A stretch of DNA of 64,000 bases, taken from positions 7,436,281 through 7,500,280 of the forward strand of contig NC_088301.1 of assembly GCF_032854445.1 (NCBI RefSeq), in the 5' to 3' direction. The translations under genes were made by a program, and so were the position numbers. The stretch comes from Liolophura sinensis. Taxonomy: Eukaryota > Mollusca > Polyplacophora > Chitonida > Chitonidae. This document shows, one piece after another, positions 1 to 11,639 of the stretch (within the stretch, counting starts at the first letter, position 1; each line of letters begins with the position of its first letter). The notes beneath the pieces are model-generated. The model was not told the DNA's origin. It was given only the letters and a program-made list of their open reading frames with translations, and searched no databases.

Positions 1-445
1 CTAAGGACACTGTGGAATGCTCACACGTATACACAAACAAAAACATTGGAATTCCCACCACATATACGCAGACATGTACACACATGTGTACAATATGATT
101 ATGGGTATAACCATGTTCCAGGTTACACCCTTTCATCATGGGCACTTATTACTGGACACTTGGCTTTTAACCAGTTAAGAAATCCTCAGTGTTTACCCAA
201 TCTATCATTATTTACAACGGACAAGACATACAGTAAAATAACCTTCACAGAAATGAGGACATGTAAATACAATGGGTAATGTGTTTAAGATCCAACACTT
301 CTTTGAGATTTAATTTCCTTTGACCAATTTCGCTCTATCATTTGTTTTTTTTTTTGTTGTTGTTATCTCTAATGGTGGAGGTAAAATTTAACTGATTTAA
401 CAGAATGGCTATACACTAGAAATCTCTACTCCAGACTGATACTAG
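1..445. other. unassigned non-coding stretch
   Basis: AT-rich sequence with a short poly-T near 343-353. I see no gene, splice-site pair or repeat unit. The one open frame here (46-279, plus) has no recognisable domain and an ordinary chance length. Confidence 0.5.
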
Positions 446-708
446 TTTTATTTATTTATTTCACTGTTTTTTTTTTTATGAACTAATCAAGAATATTTCA
501 TTTCTACAACAGCAGCCAGCAATACAATGGAAGCAAACCAGGCAGACCATGGGGAAAACTCCCAAGAATCCACAGGCAATCTTCCCAAGTACGATCGGAG
601 AGGAAGCCAGCAAGAGCTGGACTTAAACTCACAGTCACCACATAGGCGAGAGGCTGCTGAGTCACTGTGCTACATCAACATGCTAATTTACCACTCAGCC
701 ACAGAGAT
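446..708 (-). mobile_element. tRNA-derived SINE (family 1), nearly full length, reverse orientation
   Basis: On the plus strand the copy opens with TTTATTTATTTATTT (the SINE 3' tail). It then carries AAGAATATTTCATTT, GCCAGCAATACAATGG, CGGAGAGGAAGCCAGCA and GAGCTGGACTTAAACTC, and finishes in a degenerate tRNA-like head ending CCACTCAGCCACAGAG. The same blocks occur in the same order, inverted, in the copy at 35541-35807. Short RNA-derived retroposons of this kind depend on a LINE for movement and encode no protein. Many substitutions separate it from the other copies, so it is an old insertion. An 86-codon frame inside it (527-787) is a by-product. Confidence 0.75.
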
Positions 709-3358
709 CTCTCAAACTAGCTTTACAGAAAAGACAAATATCTGGTATGCATGTTTTCAGAGGAGTGTTATTATTCTCAGAAGTTAATTCATATGTGCTC
801 TTATACCCGAACAATACATTCCTATTTCCAAAATTTTATGAATTATGGTTTGAAAATGCAACTAAATTTTTACTTTCCCAGTCAAATTTATTGAGGATCA
901 GGTTATTTCACCTGATAAATACAACACTGAGGCTTGTGGCCTACATAATCTTTAGGGCTAGTTTCCTCTCCAATGTCAGATTTAAGGCCATTAGTCATGA
1001 AGGGCACTCATCACAGATGTATGTGGTTACCTCAACACCACAGCCAACGGAAAACCACTACACTCCTCTGACATAGCTATGTCCTTATAGAGCGAAGGTC
1101 TTCTCAGAGCAAATATCTCAGTACGCTTTAAATGCTTTGAGGCCTATAACCATAAGGCTACAAAGAAAAAAATCACAGAGAGCAGCTGGGTAGCACACCC
1201 ATCAGGTGCAGGTAATGTTAAAATACATGCGTAAGCCAGTGTTCGATCTTCACACGAAGTTAAAACATACCAGACGCCAGAAAAAATACAGAACATGCTA
1301 GCATTACTCATTCAGCATTTCTCCACATTAACACATTACTTAGCCTAGCTTTTTTTAAGTGTGCTTGAGCAACACAGAAAGAAAAAAAAACAAGCCACCT
1401 GCAAATGGCAATTTATATGGGACAGCCTAACAACTTACTCCACACCATTAAATGTCAGCAGAGGCCGGCCCTTGTTTTTCTGTACTTACAGACGATTTAA
1501 TGACAGGTTGCATTCTTTGAAAGGCAGATTGTTACAAAAAGGCCGGGAGATTGTAAAGTACGAGATCCAATTTCCATACATTTAATAACATAAACCACAA
1601 GACATATGCCACTCTCAGTAAGCATCATCTGCAATAATTCGCTGATTGCAAGATTTTTAATCATCAGCTTTCGGAGAAGAGCACATGGTGTAGTTGTAAA
1701 ATGGTTCTATTAGAGTACACATACATGTACTGGCCAGGCTGAAAGGCTTCTTACAATCTGGTAGCCAGCCACTGGCCTGCCAGAGGTTTGTCTTAGGTGT
1801 ATACACAAGCCATTTTCATAGTCACCCTATCTTGATCGGAGCATTTAAGACAAACTGCAATGCTTTCAATTTTCACAAAGTTGTTGTCTACCCGTTTATC
1901 ATGGGGCTGATTGTACAAAGCCATATCAAAATCAAAAATCTTGTTGCAATGCTTAATAAATTCTGACACTGACTACTTTTGACATTTGTTTAAATATAAC
2001 ATTTATGAGGTAGTTAGAATTTTATTTTACGGGAAACTAAAGCAAGCACCATAATCATATATACATCAAAAACGGCCAAGTGGAATCAGCCCGTGTTATT
2101 CTATACGACTGTGGAACTTTACCTTGTGAAAGAAATGCAATCAGTACTTTTAATGTACTCCTTTACAGGTGTAATTCATGCACACAAAAATGTACTAGTA
2201 TTTGTGATGTCGATAACAGTCAAATGAATGTGACAGTGAACATGATCACTTTCACGTCAGGATGCTCCAAAATCCAAGATGGCATTTGCAGCAAACAAAA
2301 TAACAGAAAAATGTAACAAAATCATCACAATGTATACTTGATAGTTTCAGTTTCCAAACCCTGCAGCCCCTCAGGAGTGGATAGCCTCCACACCAACTCC
2401 CATCATATCTAAACTCTACGATTATACAAAGGAGCTTATTTGGCGAAGAAAACTATAACCACTTTAAACCTCAATCAATGTGAATTATTTGAAAGAAAAT
2501 GTGGGTTGATAGATAGCATATCTGAATTAGCTAATGAACACAGAGGATTTTAACTTTGCTCATATAGCAATTCAACGTCTCACATAATTAGCCAACATAT
2601 CAATAGTATTACAAATTACAATAATATGGCTTGGGGTTTATTGAGAGCATCATAACAAAGAGGTGAATTAGTGCACTGTATGTTGGATTATCAACATTTC
2701 AAACAGGGTCAGAAATAACACTAAGTCGAGCTAGACCTCCTTCTCTATACAGTCTCCAGTACAAGATTCAGTGTACTGTAACAGTCTCATTGTTATAACT
2801 GATCCCCTACATATAAACACATCAGTTCAAAAAATATGCGTTAAGTCATACGAAAAAAAATAATATTAAACATGCAAATATTAAAAGCAAATCCTTATGA
2901 CAATAAAACATGCAACATTTGGTGCCTGTCTAGATATGTCTAAAAAAAATTTTTACAAACACTGACGTCTTTACACATAAGCATCTACTGCACATTTAAA
3001 TCACTGTCACAGGACATGTAAGTGATGCTTTATAAGGGGAAGGGGATATGAATCATGCAGTTTTAAGAGTAACCTGGACTAAAAGCTAGGAATTACGCCA
3101 TTAGGAAGGCTGCAGCAAAGCGGAAAAATCCAGTCAGCTGAGAAAAACCTTCAACACTAAAACAGCCAACTGATACATTGGCTTAAAAAAAAAAAATGCA
3201 CCACCAGGCTTCTTATTTCGCCTTCAGCCTAAAGTTAGACCAGTCGTGACCTCGTTTCTTGTCCAATCTATGGTTTAATGACCAAACTTGACGTCAGCAT
3301 CAAGGTATCCAGCCTATAGCTATAGCTTCACAGTATCAGGTTATCCCTAGTATATGGT

Positions 3359-3360
<2 letters not shown>
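709..3360. other. unassigned non-coding stretch
   Basis: No gene recognised. A plus-strand acceptor-like site, a pyrimidine run ending TACTTACAG, lies at about 1471-1491, followed by 32 codons without a stop in one frame. Without a paired donor or a recognisable peptide I treat it as chance. The rest is AT-rich intron-like or intergenic sequence. Confidence 0.5.

Positions 3361-3401
<41 letters not shown>
3361..3401. repeat. (TA)n microsatellite
   Basis: Nearly uninterrupted TA dinucleotides for about 40 bp, with one CA interruption near the left end and a CACACACC-like right edge. Confidence 0.95.
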
Positions 3402-3405
<4 letters not shown>

Positions 3406-4147
3406 CCATCCAAAACATGCCAGAAGATGCACAGTCTCTTCATTGATGGGCAGTCATGCTCAACAACTAAGTGGGTCAACCCTGAATCTGAAGATCTTAT
3501 CTGGACTCCTGAAACAATATACTAGTTTGAATCAAGCTAATATACGCCATGAACATATATATACAGCCATGGAGGAAATCCATGAAGTGAAAGAAATGTT
3601 GTGGTGTATTTATTAACAGTTGCAGATTGAGGGATGGTGAACTGCACCTTTTCACACACTGAGGACACACTTTCAGTCTTCCGTCTGACAGGAAAAAGGC
3701 GGGCCTTTTGTTAATGATAACAGCTTGCATGGTTTTAATTGCACTTCCTAATTTTCCCTACAAACTTAACCTTGTTTTAATTGCTATCATGATATTTATC
3801 TGTGTCCACAAAAAAGTTTTCCCATCCTCTGCGCCCCCACCCCTAAAAACTCAAGGGAGTTTCAAAATAATAATTATCACCTTTCAACTGGTGAATGAAG
3901 CATGCACGCATAAACTCTAATTCCTCAACCTTTCTATATATGAAAGATCAACTTTCAGAACAATTTATGCATGTTTTTAATTTGAATTTGGAGGCAAAAA
4001 CTGCATTGGCTCGGTTGGCCCATTTCAGGGCTTCACAAAAAGTATAATCTTTTCAATCTGCACAGAATACTGCTGACAAAATATGCTTGACAAACACTTT
4101 GCACACAAGAGAAAATGTTGAACAATTACAGAAGATAATACAATCAT

Positions 4148-4151
<4 letters not shown>
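3402..4151. other. unassigned non-coding stretch
   Basis: No gene recognised. Open frames of 70-77 codons on both strands are low-complexity or AT-rich and overlap each other around 3700, as chance frames do. Confidence 0.5.

Positions 4152-4193
<42 letters not shown>
4152..4193. repeat. (AT)n microsatellite
   Basis: Perfect AT dinucleotide run of about 42 bp, preceded by CATACACAT. Confidence 0.95.
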
Positions 4194-4195
<2 letters not shown>

Positions 4196-6034
4196 ACAAT
4201 AAATGAACTACATACATTTACTGTACTGTCTACGAAGACACAATTGTTTCAAACAAGCATGATGTAAAACAGTGTAAGACAAACTCTGCCAATACTCATG
4301 AGAAACAAAATTGCATACATGACTTTGTAACGGGAAATGGACTAAATGTACAAACCAGGCTCTCAAGATCCAGCCAACAATCGCAGGCCATTACATCTGT
4401 TAAATGTTTCCTGATGCATGCGTAGGGGGCTGAATGAGTGCTACATATATGCATATACATGACGACAATTAATGTGCAGCAATTAAAAGGTAATCAAGTG
4501 AGGAATGGAAGAAACAAACAACAACTGCTTAACAACAATGATAGAATTATTTGACCCTAGCTTACCTTAACTAGTCAAAGATTATATAGTTAAGATAAGA
4601 ATAGGTAAAATGTTTATAAGCCAACCTAACAAGTCTAAGTGTCAAGTCTGACATTCATATACTACACACAGACCATGAGTGAGACTCCTATTTGTAAATG
4701 GGACAAATGACCAAAACAACCTAAAATACCAGTTCATAAAATAATGTAAAATAAACAATTCCATAAATAGGAAATAAAACTGGTAATATGTAAGACAGAA
4801 ACAATCAACAATTTTCAACAACGAAGTAAAGACAATCAATATTCAAAGCACGACATCAAAATCATATTTCAAACTCGTGGTCTGTGAATAATTTCAAGGT
4901 CAAATAATGATACAGGTATCAACCTTATTCAAGAAAGCAAGATGTTGAGCTTTCAACAACTGGATTAAACATCACAGATTATGGGAAGATCTAATACTTT
5001 TGATAGATAACAACTGGTTGTATTGTTAAAACATTTAAACCATACCAAATACCATAGTATATCTAAAAGACAGACTATTAAATGTGAGCCAAACACAATA
5101 ATAATCATGCTAGGCGGATAAGGTCAGGATTCTCTCTCCCTTTATTCCACAGGTTACCAGTGAGTTACAAAGGGTATAATACTCTTAGCAGCAGAACTTC
5201 ACAACATCAGTGTCAAATTCTCAACCGTTTCAGCCGCAACATGCAGCTTCAAATGCAGCCTGTGCAATGAAATTACATGTATAGTTCAGCCATTTCAGCT
5301 AATTCACAAAAAATGGTAACTCAATAAGCTTGATGTCAGGATACGAAAAACTGTAAAAACAGCATGAACAAATGCTAGGACAACTGCCACAAGAACAGAG
5401 CAAGAGTTACAATGAATGAACGATAAACATGACTCCTATTGAAAATGTACGCCCTGTGGCTGTCTAACAGTGAGCCATTTATATATTTAAACACATGTCT
5501 GACAAGCTTAGACAATGACACCTATATTAGGATGCAGCTAATCACTATTTCACATGAACATGATAACATGTAACTCTGTGCTGGCAGTAATCAAACAAGT
5601 AAACCATATTGGAGTGAAGGAGAAAAAAAGAAGAATGATTCACCACCAGTATTGAAAAGGACAAAACTGACGTTTGACCCTTAACCCAAACTCTTTAGAG
5701 AGACCATCAGGTTTCAACTTAATTCTGAACTCGTCAAACAAGTGGAGGAGATGTAGCACTGCGCCCACACAAGAACAAACATGTACATAGGTGTGAAGTG
5801 TACAAGCTGGTGCAGATTTGGCTTTACTTCGTCATTTGGCCTACATTATAAAACAGCCTAAATTTAAATGCAACAACAAATTAATGGCTGCAAATGCCTA
5901 TGGATGCTCAACAGTCAATGAATTTGAAACAGCAATCAAAGAATATCTGAGTAAAAATTCAAAAAGGCACTTAACAATTAATCCCTTTTATGTAAAATCT
6001 CCAGTGGTAGGTTAGTCAGGCAATATATATACTC
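4194..6034. other. unassigned non-coding stretch
   Basis: AT-rich, no repeat block and no convincing exon. The 65-codon plus frame at 5818-6015 is rich in Lys, Asn and Ala codons typical of AT-rich chance frames and has no domain I recognise. Confidence 0.5.
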
Positions 6035-6068
6035 TCCTAGGGGTGGTCAGCTTTTGCCACCCCTTGGA
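6035..6068. other. stable short hairpin
   Basis: AGGGGTGG (6039-6046) pairs with CCACCCCT (6057-6064) around a 10-base loop. Beyond one mismatch three further pairs extend the stem to CCT/TGG-side bases. It is the strongest short GC hairpin I noticed in this AT-rich neighbourhood. Its function is unknown. The stem is too short for a canonical microRNA precursor. Confidence 0.5.
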
Positions 6069-6302
6069 AGCTTTCTTTCATAAAGGATAAAATGATTCAG
6101 AAGAGTGGGTGTATATATAAACATTGCTAAGTCTCATTCTTACAAACCTGTTACACCTTATTTACCGCTTGAAGTTTAAAGCCTCTTGTAAAGGTTTCAC
6201 CTAGAAGCCATCTTGTTAAACAGCTTCTCGTACCTGTATCAAGTATCCATCCACTTGTTGAAATTTAACAAACTGCACAGCAGTGGAAATTCGACCACTT
6301 AC

Positions 6303-6471
6303 CTGTGTGGTACTAGAACTGGGAGGGAGCTAAAAATGGTTTTGTGATAATCCGATATGGGGGTTAGTCGAATAACTGCATGCACAGTTTTAAGCTGGCC
6401 TGGGTGACGACGACGACGACGCAGTAGTGCTTGGTCAAGGATGTTAAGAACAGACAGCCAAGATATGCTAG
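6303..6471 (-). other. possible minus-strand exon (UTR or coding)
   Basis: On the minus strand, CACAG is followed by GTAAGTGG, a perfect CAG/GTAAGT donor (exon edge 6303). A moderate acceptor, ACCACATCTTCAG, precedes 6471. The 169-nt interval has one frame open throughout (2 nt, 55 codons, 2 nt). It includes five CGT codons in a row from a small (CGT)n repeat. The predicted peptide matches no family I know. A 5' UTR exon or a chance pairing of splice signals is equally possible. No RNA evidence is available. Confidence 0.25.
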
Positions 6472-7990
6472 CTGAAGATGTGGTAGGTCATGCGTGACAA
6501 TGAGAAGGGAAAGAGAAAAAAGCTGTTAACTGGCTGAGATATTTGCGGAACACACTTCCTAATGGAAGCTGCTTTTGTGGGCAGGGTCCCTCAACAGAAC
6601 TAGCTGCATGCTTGAGGATAATACAGGTGTTCCACTACAGTGACTCGAGATCATTTAATACCACCTAACAGGCTGCTCAGGGGAAACTATCTAAATACCA
6701 TGGCAGTGCATGATGTCTAGAATAGAAAAGCGCACCAGACTAGATATGCAACTGTTAAGCCATGCATGCAAACTCGTGAAGGAAAGTGTGCACGATAGAC
6801 TGTGATACAGGCAAGGTTTTACAAAGGCATTACATGATGCATGTCACCTTCTCATGAATAATAGTTTTGTTTGCACAAATGTTGTATCAGTGTAAAACTT
6901 GGACCAAATATAAATGAACTGTTCATGTGGCATTGCTTGAGTGCATGAATATATCTCACAAACGGAGATGCAAAAGAACAGAACATATTACAATCCACAT
7001 GCAGTGTCTCTCTCTCTCTGTATACATCAAGTCAGAATCCATCCTGGTCTTTTTACCAGGCTGACCGAGTATTAAAGCAAGAATTACCTTTATACACCAC
7101 AGGTGTGCATGTTTATATAATTAGTTTCATCCCACCTGGATGTTCATGTCACCCAAGATAGAATTTCCTCCATCTCTCAGAGTTCCTCTGTCTCTCTCTT
7201 TATTAAATTAGGAAGTAATCTGGTCTCAGTGGAACAATGTCCTTCCCTGATTACCTGCCCTGCTTCTCCACCTGCTACTGTGGCAGAATTACGTAACTTA
7301 AGAGTCAGCTTCATGAATGGCCAATTTGTGGAATGGGTCTTACCAAGCCTGTTGGTTTCCTGCTACTGGTACATATGCCTTTATCCCCTGATACTCCATG
7401 CCCATGTAAGACACGATAAGGAGCAGACCAACAGTGTGGAATCGTGTATATAGCCAACATGCAACAACCTTACCACTGGAATTGATTATTAAATTATTAA
7501 GTACAGTATGCCTTAAATCAGACACAAGTAAATCAGTCGTCTAAAAATCATGTTAATACCTTAAATTCTATAAACAGGCTATCAATAATCCAACAATAAT
7601 ACTGCACGAGTTCTATAAAAATGAAATATTAGATTTCACTACTTAAGATAAAGGTGAAAAAAAGATTTCTAAGGTATGAAACAGTATACATACTTGCAGT
7701 TAAAATGTCCCTGTTACAGGTACAGTGTATGTTCTTTCATGTAGCACATATCCAGTGGCTAAAGTTTTAGTTACATGTAGTATAAGTACTTAACATCAAC
7801 ACAAAGAGATGAATCTTCACACACCCACAGTATTCACATGTACATATCACATGAACTACAGTACTTGTTTTTAAATACCACAGTGCAGGAAGCTGGCAAA
7901 GTGTGTACATGGATTCAGGAGTGTGTCTGAAATGACTCGCACAATATTATCCTCAATCTGGTGTGGTTGGGTTTTAGCTGTAATAGTTAT
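6472..7990. other. unassigned non-coding stretch
   Basis: Contains short TCTC runs near 7005-7020 and 7190-7200. Overlapping 60-75 codon frames on opposite strands at 7229-7525 have no recognisable domains. Nothing else stands out. Confidence 0.5.
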
Positions 7991-8184
7991 AACTACAGCA
8001 ATACTATATGACTACAGCAATACTATATGACTTCAGCAACAGTATATGACTACAGCAATACTATATGTCTTCAGCAACAGTATAGGACTACAGCAATGCT
8101 ATATGACTTCAGCAATGCTATATGACTTCAGCAAAAGTATATGACTACAGCAATACTATATGACTACAGCAATACTATATGACT
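7991..8184. repeat. 19-bp minisatellite, about 10 copies
   Basis: Tandem units of GACTACAGCAATACTATAT. A recurring variant, GACTTCAGCAACAGTATAT, alternates irregularly with the main form, and a few single-base changes occur. The left edge merges into AGTTATAACTACAGC. No open frame persists across it. Confidence 0.9.
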
Positions 8185-8654
8185 TTCTCTTTCAGACTTC
8201 AACAATTTTAGATGGAGTTTTATGGGGAAACAAAAACAAATAAGGTAAAATGGATAAAAACCGAACAACCATTTTCTTATTATGTCAAATTTTGTCGTTT
8301 TTTATGTGTTTCCTGAATTATGTCAATATGACTGGAAATGGAAACATTGCTAGGACTGTCCACATTTCCCTAAAAAAAGAATGTTATTTTCGTTTATTTT
8401 TATTTCCATACCCACCTTTCAAACTAAGAGAAGATTTATTTTGTCAGTGAAATAAAGGTTTTAATTGGTTTGGTCTATAGGAAAATGTATATAAATTCTT
8501 AGCAAACCCTTTGAAATTCCATAGCATTTGTCGTTAGCAGGCATGCATTATTACAGTACCAGGGGCCTTGAAGGCCCAGGTACAAGCTAACTCACTGCAA
8601 CCATCACTTAACTAATGAGGTTGCAGGTTCCAATCCAGATAGTTCTGCTGCAGC

Positions 8655-8797
8655 TTTATTTATTTATTCATTCATTATTTGATTGGTGTGTTATACCATA
8701 CTCAAGAATATTTCACTTACTCGACAGCCGCCAGCATATGAAGCGGGTGAAACCCACGACCATCCTCAGCTTGGGGCAGACCTTCCCACCTAATGCT
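8655..8797 (-). mobile_element. family 1 SINE, 3' fragment
   Basis: Plus-strand TTTATTTATTTATTCATTC leads into GATTGGTGTGTTATACC, ACTCAAGAATATTTCACTT, CGCCAGCATATGAAG and CAGACCTTCCCACC. The copy breaks off before the tRNA-derived head, a typical 5' truncation, and lacks part of the middle block seen at 58560-58700. Confidence 0.7.
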
Positions 8798-8907
8798 ACA
8801 GCTTTAAGCCTCAAGACTTAATATTCAGGTACCTGGCAAAGGTGTTACATTACATTGTGTTAAGCAAACAATGTGTGGAAAGTTCCATGTGGCAGAGCAA
8901 AAATCCA

Positions 8908-9032
8908 GGTGCCAGTTTCATGAGGCTCACTTACTTAAATAAGCTCTTAACTACCATGACAACATATATTGTAGAGATATAGAGTGCACTTAGCTAAGGG
9001 TGACATAAAGTAAGCTTCATGAAACTGGCCCC
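8908..9032. mobile_element. 125-bp MITE with terminal inverted repeats
   Basis: The left end GGTGCCAGTTTCATGAGGC mirrors the right end, whose reverse complement reads GGGGCCAGTTTCATGAAGC. The match runs on imperfectly to about 26 bp. The interior (about 75 bp) encodes nothing. Ends of the type GGGGCCAGTTTCATGA remind me of PIF/Harbinger-type MITEs, but I could not define a clean target duplication, so the superfamily is uncertain. Confidence 0.65.
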
Positions 9033-9238
9033 ACCCCTTAGAAAACTGAGGATCATGCCCGAATAGTATACGTACATGGTGTCTACAATTCTGCATAGTT
9101 CAGATTATCATACAATACATATCACAATGTGGGAAAAGATAGCGGAGTAAACTATCACAATAGTTTGAAATAACGTCCCTAAACTACAGGTGTATATACG
9201 TCATCATACAGGTAACACAGCATTGCATGCTTGAATTC

Positions 9239-9283
9239 ACCACCCACCCCCCACCCCAGCCACCCCCCAAATCCCCTCCCCAA
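9239..9283 (-). other. C-rich tract, G-quadruplex-prone on the minus strand
   Basis: Runs of 3-6 C separated by 1-4 bases give five or more G-runs on the minus strand, which fits the usual four-run G-quadruplex pattern. It is strongly skewed compared with its AT-rich surroundings. Confidence 0.7.
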
Positions 9284-11587
9284 GAAAAACAAAGAATATA
9301 AACAATTCCAAGTTTGAACAGTTTTACCTGAAAGCCGATATCAGGACAACTATACCTGAGCTCAAATCTCTGTACACTGCACTAACCTCATCTGTTAAAA
9401 TACTGGTGTCTACTCCAGTATACATACCTACATCTACCTGCACAGGTATGAATAATTTAAATGCTACATCATCCATTAGGCGGAACTAAGAGCGGTGAGG
9501 GGGCTAGAGAGCCTTTAGGTGGTCACCGCATCAAATAACACAGCAATCTTCATCTGCAGCCATTTGATCAGATAACACCAAATGCACAGGCTGCACACAA
9601 TCACTTTTCTGCCACTTAAACATCACTGTCAATATATAATATATGAAGACTTAGTTGTACAACAAATAGCAAAAACCTTCATCTGCAATGCACGTTGATA
9701 ATGTATCAAAAATAATTAGGCATGGGTGTATTATCACTTTTTTGGCATTCAAACTGCAGGAAAACATCAGTGTCAAACCATAAAGATAAGAAACCTACAG
9801 TCCAAAGCAGGTTAATATAAATCTGGCACCATGGAGCCATATATTGTGCTAGCAGTGTGAAATTTTCTTTTTTCTTTCTGATGCATGTAACTGCAAAATG
9901 TTTCCCTCATTTGCATGCATCTATCAATACTTTAAATGAAAGTTTTGCTTTCATGTCATGTGTAAATGAAATACTATTTTCCAACCAATGGCCGTTCACG
10001 TCCAAGCTGGATGGGACCATTGTGCTCTTGTAACACAGATGTACTTTAACCAGTCTGCCCTTAAAAAGTCATCATCAGTTCAGAAATCCGCAATAATTTA
10101 CACAATTTGATTTACATGATTTATTATTAAACGAAGGAAAGGTTTCCCTGTAATTAAACTTTTATTAAGATTATCAATTTGCACATGTATCCTTTTCTTC
10201 AGTTGATGAGCGACACACAACAACATAATAGCAACAGTGCAAAACTGCATCACTAAATTAACATTTCCTGAATACTAACTTCTCACTTCCTTTGAATAAT
10301 TAATGTACTGGTATACAAAACCAACAATTATGAAATTCTAGTGCACAAAGAAAATGGCAATTTTATGCAATATTGCCCATTAACAAACCAAAACAAGAAC
10401 ATAACTACACTATACTTATACAAATCTTCCATAAGAGTTACGTTTATTCTACTGGACTATGGACTGGGAAAGAATCAAGCCCATCTCCACTTCATTTGGC
10501 ACTATGTATAAAAAAGACCTAAATGTATAATGATGTCAACACACCAATACCAAATCAGGATGAAGAACAATTTATAACCTGGTTCTTTCCATCAGACTAT
10601 GCTTACATATATGGAATAACATGTTTAAACAGTTCTAATCTCAACCCAGAACAATCGAAGAAAGGAAAAGGAAAAGAAAAAAAAAGACAATTGTTGCTAT
10701 TACGATTCAGTGCTTTCCAGAGGCCTGCCAATATTGAGCGACCTCAACCGCGTCAACTTGGCATTAATGTCTGTTCAATGTCACAATGACCCGAATTCGC
10801 ATAATACGTATCATTACAAAAGTCTGCAGTTGTGAGCGAAGGAAGTGTGATGCATTACCAAATCCCCGGACAGTATTAAGACAGCCAGCTGCAGAGTTCC
10901 ATAACAGTGATAAATTTTACGAGGTTCTGAGGAAGGTTACTTTAACTGGACAAAGTACATCCCACTGGATAAACAGCTGCATTGAGCATTAAGCATCTTT
11001 AACATGGTAGACAAAGCATGGTAGACATGGTGGAAAGCATGTATAGAAAAGAAAAATGTAGGTTTTTCAAAATACTGAAAATAAGGACAAAAATTTTTTG
11101 TTTCTTTAACGGCCTTAGCAGGTTTTCCTAATCCTGACTCTTTTTGGATGTATTCATTTTACTAGCTCCTTTTTGTCATAAACATCACTTATTCTAACTT
11201 GGATACCAATAGCACTAGGTGTTAAAAAAACACTGATATCCAAAAGTTTTGTATTTTTGAGTATGAAGTATCAATGAAACCCACCCACACACATACGCCA
11301 TATACTGGTAGCCTTGTATTGCTCCACAATGTAACACTCAAAAACAAAAGGAAAGTCTGAAATCTGTAAAATCTATAATACAAGTGAAAAAACAAATAGA
11401 GCAATGTTTTTCAAAAATGGATCATATCACGACAACAGTGGTAACAAAGTGTGAACTAATTAAATTTAAACAATCTTACTCAATTTTAGTTTAGGAGAGA
11501 TATCTAGCTCGGAAGATTTATGCCACAAATAAGACACAAACACACACCCTCTTATCACATACCCACTGGCAGGTGCTCATCAAGACA

Positions 11588-11589
<2 letters not shown>
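9284..11589. other. unassigned non-coding stretch
   Basis: No gene recognised. Two adjacent plus-strand frames (10523-10789 and 10786-10992) are AT-rich and lack domains. No repeat family was detected. Confidence 0.5.

Positions 11590-11636
<47 letters not shown>
11590..11636. repeat. (TA)n microsatellite
   Basis: Perfect TA dinucleotide run of about 46 bp. Confidence 0.95.

Positions 11637-11639
<3 letters not shown>

Noticed and set aside
8560-8640. GGTTCCAATCC, resembling a tRNA B box
   Set aside because: No acceptor or anticodon stem could be folded around it and the A box is absent. Not a tRNA gene.
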